Shown: positions 1-12,000 of the stretch, piece by piece | How positions within the stretch are numbered: position 1 is the first letter of the stretch | Layout: each line of letters begins with the position of its first letter | Source of the DNA: Luteolibacter luteus | GTDB taxonomy: Bacteria > Verrucomicrobiota > Verrucomicrobiia > Verrucomicrobiales > Akkermansiaceae | Assembly: GCF_012913485.1 (NCBI RefSeq) | Contig: NZ_CP051774.1 | Location: forward strand, 3,906,001 to 3,970,000 | Direction: 5' to 3' | Length of the DNA: 64,000 nt | Position numbers and translations under genes: made by a program | The notes under the pieces: generated by a model | The model's database searches: none | Told to the model about the DNA's origin: nothing | The model's input: the letters and a program-made list of their open reading frames with translations, nothing else

Positions 1-132
1 GGAATGGGTGGCGACGGACGCGGTGACGATTCCTCGTCCAAAGACCTTCCCCGGAGCCGATAAGGTCAGCGTTGTTCCGAAACCGGCCGAGTAGAACGAC
101 AGCTTGCTGCGATTGTCCGCATCATCGGCTGG
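1..132 (-). other. Open frame running off the left edge, unassigned
   Basis: This minus-strand frame is open for 44 codons from a stop at 133-135 to the window edge, with no start codon. The translation contains LTLSAPGKVFG, which loosely resembles the D-x-S/A-APG segment of subtilases, but no catalytic Ser or His motif is visible. It may be a gene remnant or chance. Between it and the next gene (133-191) nothing is recognised. Confidence 0.15.
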
Positions 133-191
133 CTAGCTTTCCGGAAGCGTATCACCGGAGCTAGTCCAGCCGCGCAGGCAGGCCGTAGCCT

Positions 192-1727
192 CTAATTGAA
201 AAGCTTCCGGTCGAGGCTGCGATATTGGATGGCCTCAAGCACGTCGTCCGGCCTGACGATGTCGCTTCCGCCGAGGTCCGCGATGGTGCGTGCCACTTTC
301 AGAATGCGGTCGTGGGCCCGGGCGGAGAAGTTCATCTGCTCCATCGCATGCTCCATGTAGCCGGCCCCTGTACTGTCGAGCTTGCAATGGTCGCGGACTA
401 GGCGCGGCGACATGACGGAGTTGGTAGCGCCTCCCTTGCCCTTGAAGCGGCGTTGCTGGATTGCGCGCGCCTCGCTGACCCGTTCCCGGATGACCGAGGA
501 AGGAGTGCCGCCGGTGCTTTCGGAGGCGAGGTCCTTGTACTCGACCAAGGGGACATCCACGTGGAGATCGATGCGGTCCAACAACGGGCCACTAATGCGC
601 TGCCGGTAGGACTCGATCTGGCGGCTACTACAGCGGCAGGCCCGGCGGAGGTCTCCGTAGAAACCACAAGGACAAGGATTCAGGGCGCAAACCAGGACGA
701 AGCGAGCCGGGAAGGTAAGAGACCCCGCGGCGCGAGAGATGGTTACCGTCCCGTCTTCCAAGGGCTGGCGCATGACCTCCAGGGTGCTGCGGCGAAACTC
801 GGGAAGTTCATCGAGGAAGAGGACCCCGTTGTGAGCGAGAGAGACTTCGCCGGGACCCGGATTGGTTCCGCCCCCGAGCAGGCCGGCGTCCGAGATCGTG
901 TGGTGGGGAGAGCGGAAGGGACGCGTGGAAAGCATTGCGCGCTTCGGGTCGAGCATGCCGGTGATCGAGTGGATCTTGGTGGTCTCGATCGCTTCGTCTT
1001 CGCTCATGTCGGGCATGATGGTGGCCATGCGCTTCGCGAGCATGGACTTGCCGGTGCCGGGCGGGCCGACCATCAGGAGATTGTGATTTCCAGCCGCAGC
1101 GATCTCCAGTGCCCGCTTCACATGGTGCTGGCCTTTCACTTCGTCGAAGTCCACCTCGTAGCGGCGGTGTGCTTCGAAGAAGGCGCGGCGGTTCAGGGTA
1201 AAAGGTGCGATCTCTTCTTCCCCGCGTAGGAATTTCCAAGCCTGATAGAGCGAGCGGATGGCGAAGACCTGGATGCCTTCCACGATAGCGGCCTCCGCGG
1301 CGTTTGCTTCAGGCACGAGGACTCGCAAGCGCCCGCGAATTTTGGCCTCCAGCGCGATGGCGAGGACGCCTTTTACCGGACGCACTTCCCCATCGAGCGC
1401 GAGCTCACCCACGATGCAGCAGTCGTCAGCCGGGAGGATCACGTCTTCGCTCGCGGATGCCATGGCCAGCGCGATCGGTAGGTCAAAGGAAGGTCCTTCC
1501 TTCTTCAGATCGGCGGGCGCGAGGTTGACCGTCTTGATGCCCTCGGCCAATCGCAGGGCGGACACGCTAATAGCGGAGATGACTCGTTGGGACGATTCTC
1601 TCACCGCGGCATCCGGGAGGCCGACGATGATCACTTGCGGCTTCTCCGCGCCGCGGACGTTGACCTCGACTTCGACCTCTTGGGCATCGACGCCCCGGAG
1701 AGCCGCGGAAAAAAGACGGGTAATCAT
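192..1727 (-). CDS. comM: YifB/ComM-family Mg-chelatase-like AAA+ ATPase
   Basis: The 511-residue product matches the ComM/YifB family. ComM is a hexameric helicase that promotes branch migration during integration of transformed DNA. An N-terminal S5-fold/ChlI-like domain ([10 protein letters not shown] near residue 35) is followed by a magnesium-chelatase-type AAA domain. That domain has Walker A GPPGTGKS near residue 220 and Walker [11 protein letters not shown] near residue 300. A cysteine-rich [10 protein letters not shown] segment and the C-terminal chelatase domain follow. The frame is open upstream, but family members begin with M-I-T/A-R-x-x-S-A-A-L-x-G, so I place the start at 1727 ([14 protein letters not shown]). 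It is divergent from the FecR gene across about 235 bases. Confidence 0.93.
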   Translation of the reverse strand: MITRLFSAALRGVDAQEVEVEVNVRGAEKPQVIIVGLPDAAVRESSQRVISAISVSALRLAEGIKTVNLAPADLKKEGPSFDLPIALAMASASEDVILPADDCCIVGELALDGEVRPVKGVLAIALEAKIRGRLRVLVPEANAAEAAIVEGIQVFAIRSLYQAWKFLRGEEEIAPFTLNRRAFFEAHRRYEVDFDEVKGQHHVKRALEIAAAGNHNLLMVGPPGTGKSMLAKRMATIMPDMSEDEAIETTKIHSITGMLDPKRAMLSTRPFRSPHHTISDAGLLGGGTNPGPGEVSLAHNGVLFLDELPEFRRSTLEVMRQPLEDGTVTISRAAGSLTFPARFVLVCALNPCPCGFYGDLRRACRCSSRQIESYRQRISGPLLDRIDLHVDVPLVEYKDLASESTGGTPSSVIRERVSEARAIQQRRFKGKGGATNSVMSPRLVRDHCKLDSTGAGYMEHAMEQMNFSARAHDRILKVARTIADLGGSDIVRPDDVLEAIQYRSLDRKLFN

Positions 1728-1962
1728 GCGAACACCTAAAGCCTGCGACAGCTGACCCCCAACTGGCAAGCGGGAATCGACTTTCAGCTTGTTTGCTAGA
1801 CCGAAGATAGATATGTGCGCAGGCGTGGCGCAATTTCCCGGGTGCTGTGGAGTCCCGGCACCCCGTTTGCGTTGCTGCCCTCCTTTTCCTCTCGCTTTCC
1901 CCTTGTGGGTCTCTTGAGGCCTGCCTGCTGTTTGTCCCTGTCCCCTCCAGCCTCCCGACAGC

Positions 1963-4900
1963 ATGAGATATCGTGTCGTTTTCCTATCGGCCTTCGGGGC
2001 CGCGGTGGGAACCGTGTGCGGCCAGAACGCACAGGTGCTCGAGATCGAGAATATCGTTCAAGCCTCCAAGGGGGCTCATGGAGCGTGGACGGCTGCGGCG
2101 AAGGATCAATCGCTGGCGGTTGGCGATCGCGTCCGGACGCGCCAGCGCAGCCGAGCGACCTTGAAGCTAACCGATCTTTATACGATGCGGTTGGAGCAGT
2201 TCACCACAGTGGAGATCGCGCCCGGTCTTTTTCAAGAGACCAAGCCGCGGCTGGATGTCGGTAGTGGTGCGGCCTTTATCTTCAGCCGTGAAAAGGGTGG
2301 GGAGATTGATATCAAAACCCCGGCGGCGAATGGTGCGATGCGTGGCACCCAGCTTTATGTCCATGTCGCGGCGAATGGGACCTCCCGTTTCCATGTGCTG
2401 GAAGGCGAGGTCGAACTTGCCAATCCCCAAGGCAAACTGGTGCTTGCTGCAGGGGAAGCGGGGGAGGCTGCGCCGGGTCTCGCGCCAAGGCGTACCGCGA
2501 TGATCATGGCGAATAACCTGCTTCAGTGGGCGCTTTATTATCCGGCGGTGCTCGATCCGAGCGAACTCGGCATGACGGCAGGCGAGCAGCAGGCGGTGGC
2601 AAAATCGCTGGCTGCCTATCGCGAAGGTGATCTCCTTGCGGCCTTGGAGCGCTATCCCAGCCGGGAACCGCAAGGCAGCGGCGGCCGGCTTTACCAAGCT
2701 GCAGTTTTGCTGGCTGTAGGGCGTCTCGATGAAGCGGAGAGGTGCCTCAAAGGCGTGCCTGTGGATCATTCTGGCCGACGCGCCTTGGAGCGTATGATTT
2801 CGGCGGTGAAATTTCGGGAGGGGGAGCCTTGGCCGGACGATCGCCTCCAAACCACCGGTGAAGCGATGGCCGAGAGCTACTACCGCCAGTCACGCTCGGA
2901 CCTGAAAGGGGCTCGCGATGCTGCGACCATCGCGACGCGGTTGGCTCCAGAGAACGGATATGCGTGGACGCGTCTCGCGGAACTCGAATTCTCCTTCGGT
3001 CGTACCAAGGAGTCACGTGCAGCGCTTGCTTCCGGCCTTCAATTCACGCCGAGCAATGCCCGGGCCCATGCCCTGCGCGGCTATGTGCTCAGTGCCGACA
3101 ATGACATCGGGGAGGCGGAGAAAGCCTTTCAAGAAGCGGTGCGTCTGGACGGCGCACTGGGATCGGCATGGCTCGGCCTTGGCCTGACAAAAACGCGGCG
3201 TGGTGATCTTGCGGGTGGTCGGGCAGACATGCAAACCGCCTCGACGGTCGAGCCCACAGGTTCGATCTATCACAGCTATCTGGGAAAGGCGCTGAGCATG
3301 GAGGGGAGAAAGGAGGAGGCGCGCAAGGATCTCGATCTCGCTCGCTCGCTGGACCCGAGGGATCCCACGCCGTGGCTTTACTCGGCGCTGGAACTCCAGC
3401 AGCAGAACCGTCCGAACGAGGCGATCGATGATCTGAATCAATCGATCCTGCTTAATGACAACCGCAGGGTTTACCGTTCGCAGCTTTTGCTCGACCAAGA
3501 CCGCGCGGTGCGCAGCGCGAACATGGCACGCATCTATCAGAACGCGGGGATGCAGGATGTAGCGGTGCGCGAGGCCACGCGTGCGGTGGAGAACGATTAC
3601 ACGAATGCCTCCGCCCATCTTTTTCTCGCGAACTCCTTCGATGCCCTGCGCGATCCGGATCGCATCACCTTGCGCTACGAGACGCCGTGGTTCAACGAAC
3701 TGTTGCTGGCCTACCTGCTTGCGCCGGTAGGTGGCGGCCAGCTCTCCCAGTTTGTCTCGCAGCAGGAATTTTCCAAGATGCTGGAGTCAGACGGTCTGGG
3801 CGGGAGCCTTTTGAGTGAAATCCGTAGCGATGGCGAGACCCGCACCGTGGCTTCATTCTTCGGAACCGCGGGGGACTTCAGCTTCGGTCTTGATGCCGTC
3901 TATCGAGACAACAATGGCGGTGACCGTTTCAACAATGATGCTACGCGGAAGGAGATTTACGGCCAGCTGAAGTGGCAGCCGACGCCGGATGATATCTTCT
4001 ATTTCCTCGGCAAGTGGCAGGATCAGGACGGCGGGGATAATTTCGATACCTATAGCAATCTTCCCGTGGAGCCCCACCTCGACTTCGAGGAAACTCAGGA
4101 GCCCGGGATGCTGCTGGGCGGCTGGAATCACCGCTGGGCTCCGGGCGTGCATACGCTTTTTCTTGGCGGTCATCTCAGTGCCGAGCAGGTGCTCGTCAAT
4201 CCGTCCTCGACGCAGTTGCTGGTGCAGCGGGATGCCGACGGACTTCGGCCGGGCTTTATTGAGAACGTGAATGGCGTGGACCAGTTCACCGACCCGAACC
4301 TGCAGAATGCCGATCCGCCTGCGGTGGGGCTGGGGCCGGACGGGGAGTCGCTGATCTACTCGGGCGATCTGCTGCGAGCAATCCAGCCTTATCTCGGCAG
4401 GGGGGCAGTGCTGGATGTGAGCGGCGCACCCTTCGCGTTCTACTCGCGGCGGAATTTCGAAATCGATAGCGCCGAGATCCAGCAGATCTATCAGACCGAC
4501 CGCAACCTCCTGATCGCCGGAGCCCGCTGGCAATCCGGCGAATTTGAGACCGACACGCGATTGGTGGCGCAGCGGCCGAACTTCAACGGTGGCTTCGAGA
4601 CGCCCGCAGTCCAACAGCACTCGGTGGTGGATTTCGACCGCCTGAGTTTCTACGGCTACGACTACTGGCGCGTTCTGCCGAACCTGACCCTCATCGGTGG
4701 TGCCTCTTGGGATCACATCGAGCATCCGGACAACTTCCGCAATCCGCCCGTGAACAACCTGCAGCGGGACGACGAGGAGTTCTCCGGAAAATTCGGCTTT
4801 ACCTACACGCCCACGCGCTGGGCCACTTTCCGCGGGATGTACGCGGGCGGGCTCGGTGGCGTCAGCTTCGATGAAAGCGTTCGCCTTGAACCGGTGCAAC

Positions 4901-5607
4901 TCGCGGGTTTCAACCAAGCTTATCGCACCGTGATCTCCGAATCGATCACCGGGTCGGTGGAGGCTCCATACTATGACATCTGGGGGCTGAGCGCGGAGGG
5001 CAGCATCCCGACGCGAACTTACTGGGGCGCTTCGGTGAATGTGATTCAACAGGAGGTGGACCGAACCCGCGGGATCTTCACCGGTTACGATGCGGGGGTC
5101 TTTCCGTCCACACCCGCTTACTTTGCCGATAGCATGGCGGAGCATCTTGAATACGAGGAGCGCTCCCTGAGCCTCACGCTGAACCAGCTGATCGCGGACC
5201 AATTTTCAGTGGGTGCGGGTTTCCGGGTGACCCGTTCGGAGCTGGATGCCGCCCTGCCGGAATTGCCCGCATCGATCGCGCCATTCGCCCGCATGGAAGA
5301 CCGGGCCACGCTTTACGAAGTGTTGCTGAGCGCGAACTGGAATTCGCCGACCGGTCTCTTTGCCCGCCTTGAAGCGAATTACTTTTCGCAGGACCTCGAA
5401 GACGCTCCCTCACGGCCCTATCGCTCCGGCGATGCCTTCTGGCAATTCAACGCGCTGGCCGGATACCGTTTCTATGACAACCAGTGTGAGATCAGTGCGG
5501 GCGTGCTAAACATTGGCGACACCGATTACCGACTGAGCGCGCTCAATCCGCGGCAGGAAATTGTACGGGATCGCACAGCAGTGGTCCGCTGCCGCTTCAC
5601 CTTCTAA
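1963..5607 (+). CDS. FecR-domain, TPR and beta-barrel outer-membrane protein
   Basis: This 1214-residue exported protein begins with a signal peptide ([20 protein letters not shown]). A FecR-like domain lies at roughly residues 25-170 ([17 protein letters not shown], then MRGTQLYV and VLEGEVEL). TPR helices follow at about 215-590, with repeated A-W-x-R-L-A-E-L-E and A-x-x-D-L-x-x-A-x-x-L-D-P patterns. The last 580 residues are rich in alternating aromatic/polar strands and end in AVVRCRFTF, as expected for an outer-membrane barrel. FecR domains usually sense envelope signals and TPRs bind proteins. The CHASE2 cyclase gene starts 13 bases downstream, so the two are probably one transcript. 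The ligand and the barrel's role are unknown. Confidence 0.82.
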   Translation: MRYRVVFLSAFGAAVGTVCGQNAQVLEIENIVQASKGAHGAWTAAAKDQSLAVGDRVRTRQRSRATLKLTDLYTMRLEQFTTVEIAPGLFQETKPRLDVGSGAAFIFSREKGGEIDIKTPAANGAMRGTQLYVHVAANGTSRFHVLEGEVELANPQGKLVLAAGEAGEAAPGLAPRRTAMIMANNLLQWALYYPAVLDPSELGMTAGEQQAVAKSLAAYREGDLLAALERYPSREPQGSGGRLYQAAVLLAVGRLDEAERCLKGVPVDHSGRRALERMISAVKFREGEPWPDDRLQTTGEAMAESYYRQSRSDLKGARDAATIATRLAPENGYAWTRLAELEFSFGRTKESRAALASGLQFTPSNARAHALRGYVLSADNDIGEAEKAFQEAVRLDGALGSAWLGLGLTKTRRGDLAGGRADMQTASTVEPTGSIYHSYLGKALSMEGRKEEARKDLDLARSLDPRDPTPWLYSALELQQQNRPNEAIDDLNQSILLNDNRRVYRSQLLLDQDRAVRSANMARIYQNAGMQDVAVREATRAVENDYTNASAHLFLANSFDALRDPDRITLRYETPWFNELLLAYLLAPVGGGQLSQFVSQQEFSKMLESDGLGGSLLSEIRSDGETRTVASFFGTAGDFSFGLDAVYRDNNGGDRFNNDATRKEIYGQLKWQPTPDDIFYFLGKWQDQDGGDNFDTYSNLPVEPHLDFEETQEPGMLLGGWNHRWAPGVHTLFLGGHLSAEQVLVNPSSTQLLVQRDADGLRPGFIENVNGVDQFTDPNLQNADPPAVGLGPDGESLIYSGDLLRAIQPYLGRGAVLDVSGAPFAFYSRRNFEIDSAEIQQIYQTDRNLLIAGARWQSGEFETDTRLVAQRPNFNGGFETPAVQQHSVVDFDRLSFYGYDYWRVLPNLTLIGGASWDHIEHPDNFRNPPVNNLQRDDEEFSGKFGFTYTPTRWATFRGMYAGGLGGVSFDESVRLEPVQLAGFNQAYRTVISESITGSVEAPYYDIWGLSAEGSIPTRTYWGASVNVIQQEVDRTRGIFTGYDAGVFPSTPAYFADSMAEHLEYEERSLSLTLNQLIADQFSVGAGFRVTRSELDAALPELPASIAPFARMEDRATLYEVLLSANWNSPTGLFARLEANYFSQDLEDAPSRPYRSGDAFWQFNALAGYRFYDNQCEISAGVLNIGDTDYRLSALNPRQEIVRDRTAVVRCRFTF

Positions 5608-5620
5608 GAGCTGTGCGCCA

Positions 5621-7699
5621 ATGCCGCCTACTATGACTCCGCCCACGGGCTCATCAGGCAGCACGGAGCGCCGCGTGCGGCTGCTTGCCGCGTTGGTAGG
5701 GATCGTGCTCGCGATCTCCGCAGGCTACCTCGGTCTGCTTCAGCCCGGCGGGCCGGTGAGGACCTTGAGCTATGATTTGCCCTTCATTGCTGGCCATCGT
5801 TCGGGTGCAGGAGCGGACGTGAGGATCGTTTACATCGACGACCTCGACGGACGTTTTATCGATCGCCGCTCGCAGGCCAAGCTGCTTGATATTCTGAACC
5901 GTGCCGGGGTAAGGGCCGCCGTCTACGACCTCATCTTTGATCGGCCTTCGGAAGATCCTGCGGTGGATCGCGAGTTTGCAGCGGCGATGCTGCGCTTCCG
6001 CGGTATCGATGAAGCAGGAGAAGAGGTGGCGGGAGCGACGCGGCGCCAAGTCTTTCTGGCTTGCGGGCGAAACAGCGTCAGCCAGACCGGTGCGAACATC
6101 GAGCAATTGGTCGTCCCCACGGATGAGCTGCTGGCTGCTGCCGATGACTTCGGATTGGTGGCCCTGGTCCATGATCGGAAGTTCACGGTCCGCGAGCTGA
6201 CCGCGGGGACCCGGGATGAGCCGTCGATGACTTGGAAAGCGGCTGTCGCGCTAGGTGCACCATTGGAAGAGGAAACCCGCCTCAACGAGCGCTGGATCAA
6301 CTATGCGGGGCCGCCGCCCGATCCGGGAAATCCGGCGTCGCATCCGGCGATTCCTTCCTACAATGCCTCTGATCTCCTCAATGGTGATGTTCCGGTTGAT
6401 CTCGCCGGCAAGGTCGTGGTGATCGGTGCCAAGCCTGGGATCGTGGGGGCAGCTCTTGGCATCGATCTTTTCAACACACCTTTCCATCGCTTCGACCGGG
6501 ACCGCCTAGCCCTGACCAGCGGGGTGGAGGTGCAGGCGACCATTCTCTCAAATCTCAAGGAGCGGAACTGGCTCAATCGTGCGGATAAGGCTTTTGATGA
6601 CAGGTTGGTGATCCTGGCGGGAATCTTCGCGGGCGCGGGGTTTACGCGGTTGCGCCCCCTGCCGGGGATCCTTGCCGGACTCCTTGGCATCCTTCTGCTC
6701 GGGGTTCTCGGAACCGTGATGGTACACTACAAGGAGATCTGGTTCCTATGGAGCGTGCCGGCGTTCCTTCAAATCCCCGTGGCGGTGGTTTGGGGCGGTT
6801 TCTCTCACTTTTATGTGGAGCGTTTCTTTCGTGTGAAGCTGAGCGAGGAGCAGCGCCAGCTCCGGGAGGCCTTCGCCAAATATGTCTCACCGCAGATGCT
6901 CGATCGCCTGACCGCAGAGGGCTTCCGCATGAAGGTCGGCGGAGAAAAAATTCACGGAGCGATGATGTTCACCGATCTCGAGAATTTCACCAACATGTGT
7001 GAACGGGTAGGGGATCCGGAGAAGATCGTAGCGACGCTGAACGATTACTTCGAGCGGACCACCTGCCATATCTTTGATGACGATGGCGTGGTGATCAAAT
7101 TTATCGGCGACGCGATCTTTGCGGCGTGGGGTGCGCCCTTGCCAGAGCCTCAGTCCGCGCTGAAGGCGGCGCGCGCCGCATGGAAATTGGGACATAGCGC
7201 GAAGCTGGTGATCGACGGAGTGGAGCTCCAAACCCGTATCGGCGTGCACTACGGAGAAGTGGTGGCTGGCAACATCGGCAGCGTGAAACGCGTGGACTAC
7301 ACGATGATCGGTGATGCCGTGAATTTGGCATCCCGCTTGGAGTCCCTGAACAAGACCCTCGGCACGAACACACTAATCAGTGAGGAGGTGCGCCAGCAGA
7401 TCGATAAGGAATTCCGCACCCGCTTAGTGGGTCGCTTGAAGGTAAAGGGGCGCAAAGAAATCACCGTCGTTCATGAATTGCTGGGGCCGCAGGAGGGCAG
7501 GCCGGAGCCGGAGTGGCTTGGGATCTATGGGAAGGCGCTTGAGTTGCTTCATGCGAACGACCCGGAGCAGGCCGAGGAGCTTTTTCGTTGCGTTGAAAGG
7601 GCCAAGGGTGCTCCGGACGGACCATCGGCTTTCTATCTCAAGCGCCTGGCCGATGGGGATCGGGTTACCGACGGGGTGGTGGAGATGACAGAAAAGTAG
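5621..7699 (+). CDS. CHASE2-domain class III adenylyl cyclase
   Basis: The 692-residue membrane protein has an N-terminal helix, an extracytoplasmic CHASE2 sensor (about residues 40-330, with VRIVYIDD and VVIGAKPG), three transmembrane helices near 335-410, and a class III nucleotide cyclase domain. Cyclase landmarks are the linker KYVSPQMLDRL, the metal-binding FTDLENFTN (Asp452) and FIGDAIFAAWG (Asp497), and YTMIGDAVNLASRLE. Lys493 and Thr561 are the purine-selecting pair typical of adenylyl rather than guanylyl cyclases, so cAMP is the likely product. The frame extends upstream into the preceding gene; ATG 5621, just after that gene's stop, is preferred. It probably reads a periplasmic signal with the upstream FecR protein, and several cNMP-binding proteins lie downstream. 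Confidence 0.92.
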   Translation: MPPTMTPPTGSSGSTERRVRLLAALVGIVLAISAGYLGLLQPGGPVRTLSYDLPFIAGHRSGAGADVRIVYIDDLDGRFIDRRSQAKLLDILNRAGVRAAVYDLIFDRPSEDPAVDREFAAAMLRFRGIDEAGEEVAGATRRQVFLACGRNSVSQTGANIEQLVVPTDELLAAADDFGLVALVHDRKFTVRELTAGTRDEPSMTWKAAVALGAPLEEETRLNERWINYAGPPPDPGNPASHPAIPSYNASDLLNGDVPVDLAGKVVVIGAKPGIVGAALGIDLFNTPFHRFDRDRLALTSGVEVQATILSNLKERNWLNRADKAFDDRLVILAGIFAGAGFTRLRPLPGILAGLLGILLLGVLGTVMVHYKEIWFLWSVPAFLQIPVAVVWGGFSHFYVERFFRVKLSEEQRQLREAFAKYVSPQMLDRLTAEGFRMKVGGEKIHGAMMFTDLENFTNMCERVGDPEKIVATLNDYFERTTCHIFDDDGVVIKFIGDAIFAAWGAPLPEPQSALKAARAAWKLGHSAKLVIDGVELQTRIGVHYGEVVAGNIGSVKRVDYTMIGDAVNLASRLESLNKTLGTNTLISEEVRQQIDKEFRTRLVGRLKVKGRKEITVVHELLGPQEGRPEPEWLGIYGKALELLHANDPEQAEELFRCVERAKGAPDGPSAFYLKRLADGDRVTDGVVEMTEK

Positions 7700-7750
7700 A
7701 GGTGCAAAATGCAGCCGAGTTAGGGTGTGGTGCTGTTTTGGGCTTGTAAG

Positions 7751-7760
7751 ACGACGTCGT
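7751..7760. promoter_or_regulatory. 10-base perfect palindrome in the intergenic region
   Basis: ACGACGTCGT reads identically on both strands and lies in the 223-base gap between the cyclase and the next gene. It could be an operator half of unknown specificity. Nothing else is recognised in this gap apart from a short GCCGGTAT duplication near 7860. Confidence 0.2.
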
Positions 7761-7922
7761 TTCGGAAGAGTCAGCTAGTTCGTATTGACGGGAAAGCTGT
7801 CGATACCCCACCCCGGCTACGCCCTGCTGAATCACCCCCCCCTTACCTGCAGTTGCCTGCCGGTATGCCGGTATCATTCCCGCCCATCGCCCCGGGGCGC
7901 GGAGAACCTTCAGCCCCCTCCC

Positions 7923-9032
7923 ATGCGCTCCTCCAAAGTTGCTGCGCTTGCGCTTGCCCTGCTTGCCACGGGTTTGTGTGGGGTATTGCTTTGGAAGCGA
8001 GGTCCGCGCGAGGTGACTGCCCCGGCGGAAGCAGCGAGCCGGGAGATCGCGGAGATTTCTGAAATCGCTTCGGCGGAGGATCCCATTGCTCCTCTTTTGG
8101 AGTCGCTCGGCGAAGAACCCTCGGATGAGGAGGTGCACCGCTCTTTGAGCGAACTTCGTCTGGCGCTTTCTTCAATGCCCGAGGAAGAAGCCATCGCGAG
8201 AATTCGCGACTTTCTTGATCGTGGGGACGACCGGAAGACCGGGCTCGCTTTTGAGATCGCCCGAGGAGGCAAGCTAAGCGGCTGGCCAAGCCTTCGTACT
8301 TTCCTGCTGGATACCTTGTTGGAAATCGATCCGGCCGCTGCCGCCGCGGTTAGCCGCGAGATTCTTTCGAAGCCGACCAATGCCGACGAGTGGGCTCTCG
8401 CCTTGCGCAATGTTGCGAAAGGTGAGGAAAGGGAAGACCGCGCTTTCTTACTGGGGAAAACCCAGGAGCTCATCGGCAACCCGGCGTGGCAGCAGAAGCC
8501 TTCGATCGGATATCTGAATGCTTTTGACGTGCTGGTGCACATAGAGGCCACGGAGAGCACGCCGCTGCTTTCCAATTTCATCCAGATGAAAGACCGCAAG
8601 GATCTGGCTCACGCCGGCTTTCTGACGCTGGATCGCTTGGTGCAGCGGCAACCGGGGAGCGAGTTGCCCCGGCTTTTGGCGGACCGCGAGCTGCAGCGCA
8701 GCCGTCCTGAGATGGTGGCCCAGCAATTTGCCCGCGCCGATCTCCGCGACCCGGAGCAAAGGAAGCTGGTGAAGGACTGGCTGCTCGACCCGGCACGAAC
8801 CGCCACGGAGCTGAGCGCCTTCGCCGGCGTCTATCCGAACAACAACCGCTTCGTCTCGAACAACCTGCTGACCAATGAACTCGCGCCCTCGGGGCCCGAG
8901 TTGGCGGTACATGACCGCGATGCCTTGGCGGTGGTTTCGGGGTGGGTGGCCGATCCGGCCTTTGCGCCGGTGAAGGATCATCTTCAAGCCATGATTCTCC
9001 GCCTTGATGAATTTGTGGGTGGCCGCAAATGA
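7923..9032 (+). CDS. Membrane-anchored helical protein of unknown function
   Basis: The 369-residue product starts with a basic stretch and a hydrophobic helix (VAALALALLATGLCGVLLW), giving a single-pass anchor or signal, and the rest is predominantly alpha-helical. The helices resemble the irregular HEAT-like proteins common in Verrucomicrobia, but no family is recognised. The open frame reaches further upstream; ATG 7923 was chosen because it begins the signal-like helix. It lies 223 bases after the cyclase gene and 27 bases before the giant repeat-protein gene. Confidence 0.7.
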   Translation: MRSSKVAALALALLATGLCGVLLWKRGPREVTAPAEAASREIAEISEIASAEDPIAPLLESLGEEPSDEEVHRSLSELRLALSSMPEEEAIARIRDFLDRGDDRKTGLAFEIARGGKLSGWPSLRTFLLDTLLEIDPAAAAAVSREILSKPTNADEWALALRNVAKGEEREDRAFLLGKTQELIGNPAWQQKPSIGYLNAFDVLVHIEATESTPLLSNFIQMKDRKDLAHAGFLTLDRLVQRQPGSELPRLLADRELQRSRPEMVAQQFARADLRDPEQRKLVKDWLLDPARTATELSAFAGVYPNNNRFVSNNLLTNELAPSGPELAVHDRDALAVVSGWVADPAFAPVKDHLQAMILRLDEFVGGRK

Positions 9033-9059
9033 GAAGTCTCCGCCCTCCCGATAAGAGCC

Positions 9060-12000
9060 ATGCTTCCCTCCCGCATTGCCCTCCTTGAAAGGATCCTGAG
9101 CCAGACCTTCCTGCTCTTCGCTTTTCTGTTGCCTGCCACTGCGGCAGATCCGATGCGATTCACGTGGACCGATGCCGTCTCTGGAAATTGGAGCGACACG
9201 ACGAAGTGGACCGATGACCAAGCAAGCGGAAGTGGGCCCGTAACCGGTGGCCTCGCAGGCTACGTGCTCGAGTTCGAGGAGGCTGGGCGCTACACCGCGA
9301 CGCAGGATCTCGGTGCAGGCTTTCTCATAAGCGAGCTTCGTTTCGGGGGCTCCGAGGTGACTCTTGCCGGGAATGGCATCCGATTGATCGCGAACGGAGC
9401 GAGTTCTCCGGAGATCCAGCAGGATGGAACAGCGGACGTGACGATCAACACGCCGGTAATGCTGCTGGCGGACTTGAACTGCGGCGGTATCGGTTCCGGG
9501 AAGGTAACCTTGGGCGGCGGGGTTTCCGGGAATGCCGGTTTGACGAAGTCGGGCTCCGGAATTCTTGCGGTGACGGGGACGGCTTCTTATTCCGGCAATA
9601 CCACTGTGGAAGGCGGCACCTTGAAGCTTTCCCAGTCGAATACGGCGAACGATGCCAGCACGGTGACCATTGGTGCTGGAGCCGTACTTGATCTGAATTT
9701 TTCCGGCCAAGACACGGTGCTGTCGCTGGTGCTCGGCGGCATCCCACAGGCGAATGGTGTCTATCATGCAGCCAACAGCGGCGGAGCTATCAGCGGTACA
9801 GGTTCGATCCGCGTCTTCACGCCACCACCCCCGCAGCCTTCGTCGAATGCCAACCTCTCAGCTCTTAACGTCAGCGGTGCGACCCTTTCGCCTGCTTTCA
9901 ACTCCTTGATCGGCACCTATTCGACGACGGTTCCGAATGCGGTTTCGGGAATTACGGTGATGGCGACTGCGGCCCATTCCGGAGCGGCGGTGAAGGTCGG
10001 GGGCAATCAAGTCAGTTCCGGTGTTGCGAGTCCCGTGATTCCCCTGAGCGTGGGAAACAATCTCATCACGACATTGGTCACTGCCCAAGACGGTGTGACC
10101 ACCCGGATCTATACGATCTCGATCAACCGTGCGGCGCCCGTCGCCGTGGCAACCGCCCCGGCTCTGGTCATTAGTTCGGCTCGTGCGACCTTGAATGGGA
10201 CGGTGAATCCGAACGGCGTGGCGACGGTTTATTTCGAATACGGTCCGACTGCTGCCTACGGGAGCAGGACACCGGAACGAGACGTCGCAGGGACCGGCGG
10301 GCGGCCCTTTGCGGCCAGCCTCGGCGGCTTGAAGGGTGCCACCATCTACCACTTCCGCGCCGTGGTGATCGGCGCAGGTGGAACGCAGTTCGGCAATGGG
10401 CTGAGCTTCGCCACGCCACCGGAGCCGCCGGTTGCTGCGACCGGCACGCCCACGAACGTGACCGCTTCCACGGCAACTCTGGTAGGTGGACTGAACCCGA
10501 ACGGTGTAAAGGCATCCGCCTACTTCGAATACGGCCTGACTTCAGTCTATGGCCAAGCCACCGCGGTGCAGAACATCCCGGCGGGTGCTGCCACCGTGAA
10601 CGTGCAGGCGCCGAACATTTCGCTGATCTCCGGTGCGACCTATCACTATCGCCTGGTAGCAAGCAATGCGGCCGGCACCGCCTTGGGCGAGGATGTCGTC
10701 TTTACAGTGCAGCCTGGGGGCGGAGGCGGGAGTGGAGCGCCGACCGCTGCACCGGCAGTGCATACCGGGAATGCGGTGGGCGTGGGAACGGAGTCCGCGA
10801 TTCTCCAGGGTAGTGCGAATCCCAACGAGGGAACGACATTGGTGCAATTTGAGTACGGTCTCACCGCAGCCTACGGACAGACCTCCGTCTTGCAAGGTAT
10901 CGGAAATGGCAACGGCGCCGCTGCAGTGGCAGCGACGGTGTCGGATCTCCTGCCCGGAACCACGTATCACTATCGCGTCACCGCCTCGAACAACCTTGGC
11001 AAGAGCCTTGGCGCAGATGCCACCTTCACCACCGGCTTTCCCCCGCCGACCGCGGTAACCGGAAACTCGACCGTACTAACGACCACCAGCGTCAAGCTCG
11101 ATGGTAGCATCCGTGCGCGCGGTGCAACGGCCGAAGCATGGATCGACTACGGCACGGATGGCGTTACCTTCAATAGCGTCCGCGCAGTGCCCGCCAATGT
11201 CTCCGGAGACCTAAACACGGAAGTCAGCGCGGAGGTGCCGGAGCTAGCCCAAGGTGTCACCTACTATTTCCGTGTGCGGGCGGTCGGTCCGCAGGGCCAA
11301 GCCATGGGCGAGGTGAAGGGTTTCGATGTCGCATCGCTTTCCGGATTAATCCGGCAATTCCCACCGGGTGTGACGGCTGCGAATCGTCAAGGTTCAGTGA
11401 GCATTACGCTCGGTCCGGCGGCTATTGGGAGCGGCTGGCGCTTTGCAGGAGAGCAGTTCTGGAGGGAGTCCGGGGTTCCGGCGACGGGGTTGACGGCTGG
11501 CGATCGCGTTATCGAATTCCGCCCGGTGCCCGGCTATTTGAAGCCTGCCAACGAAACGGTCGCGGTGGCGAGTATCGCCGCGCCAGTGGCTCTGTTCCGA
11601 AGCTATGCTCCTTCCGCGGAGGCTGGAACTGGTGCTCTCACCGTTTTCCTCAAGCCGCAGGATTTAACCGAAGGTATCGCGCCGGCGCGTTGGAAGTTCT
11701 TTGGCGAAGGAGATGCGGAGTGGAAGGAAAGTGGAACCACGGTCAATGGCCTCGCACCGGGAAACTACGTGATCCTTAGTAAACAGGTGGAAGGCCGGAG
11801 CACCCCGCATCCGGTAACCGCCGTGGTGGCCCATGGACAGACGACTTCCCTCACCATTATCTACTATATCAAGGAGGGTCCGGTGGGCGTGCCGCCAGAC
11901 CTGCTTGCCTTCGAGGAGGTGTCCGGCGATGAGGCGTTGCCAAACGCCTACGTGGGTCAGATCCGCACGAACTCCGGATCAGGAAGCGGCTTTGTAGTGC

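Noticed and set aside
9900-11040. Tandem repeats that could look like a CRISPR array
   Set aside because: The repeats are degenerate protein-coding fibronectin-like units of about 85-100 codons in one frame, not short exact repeats with unique spacers.
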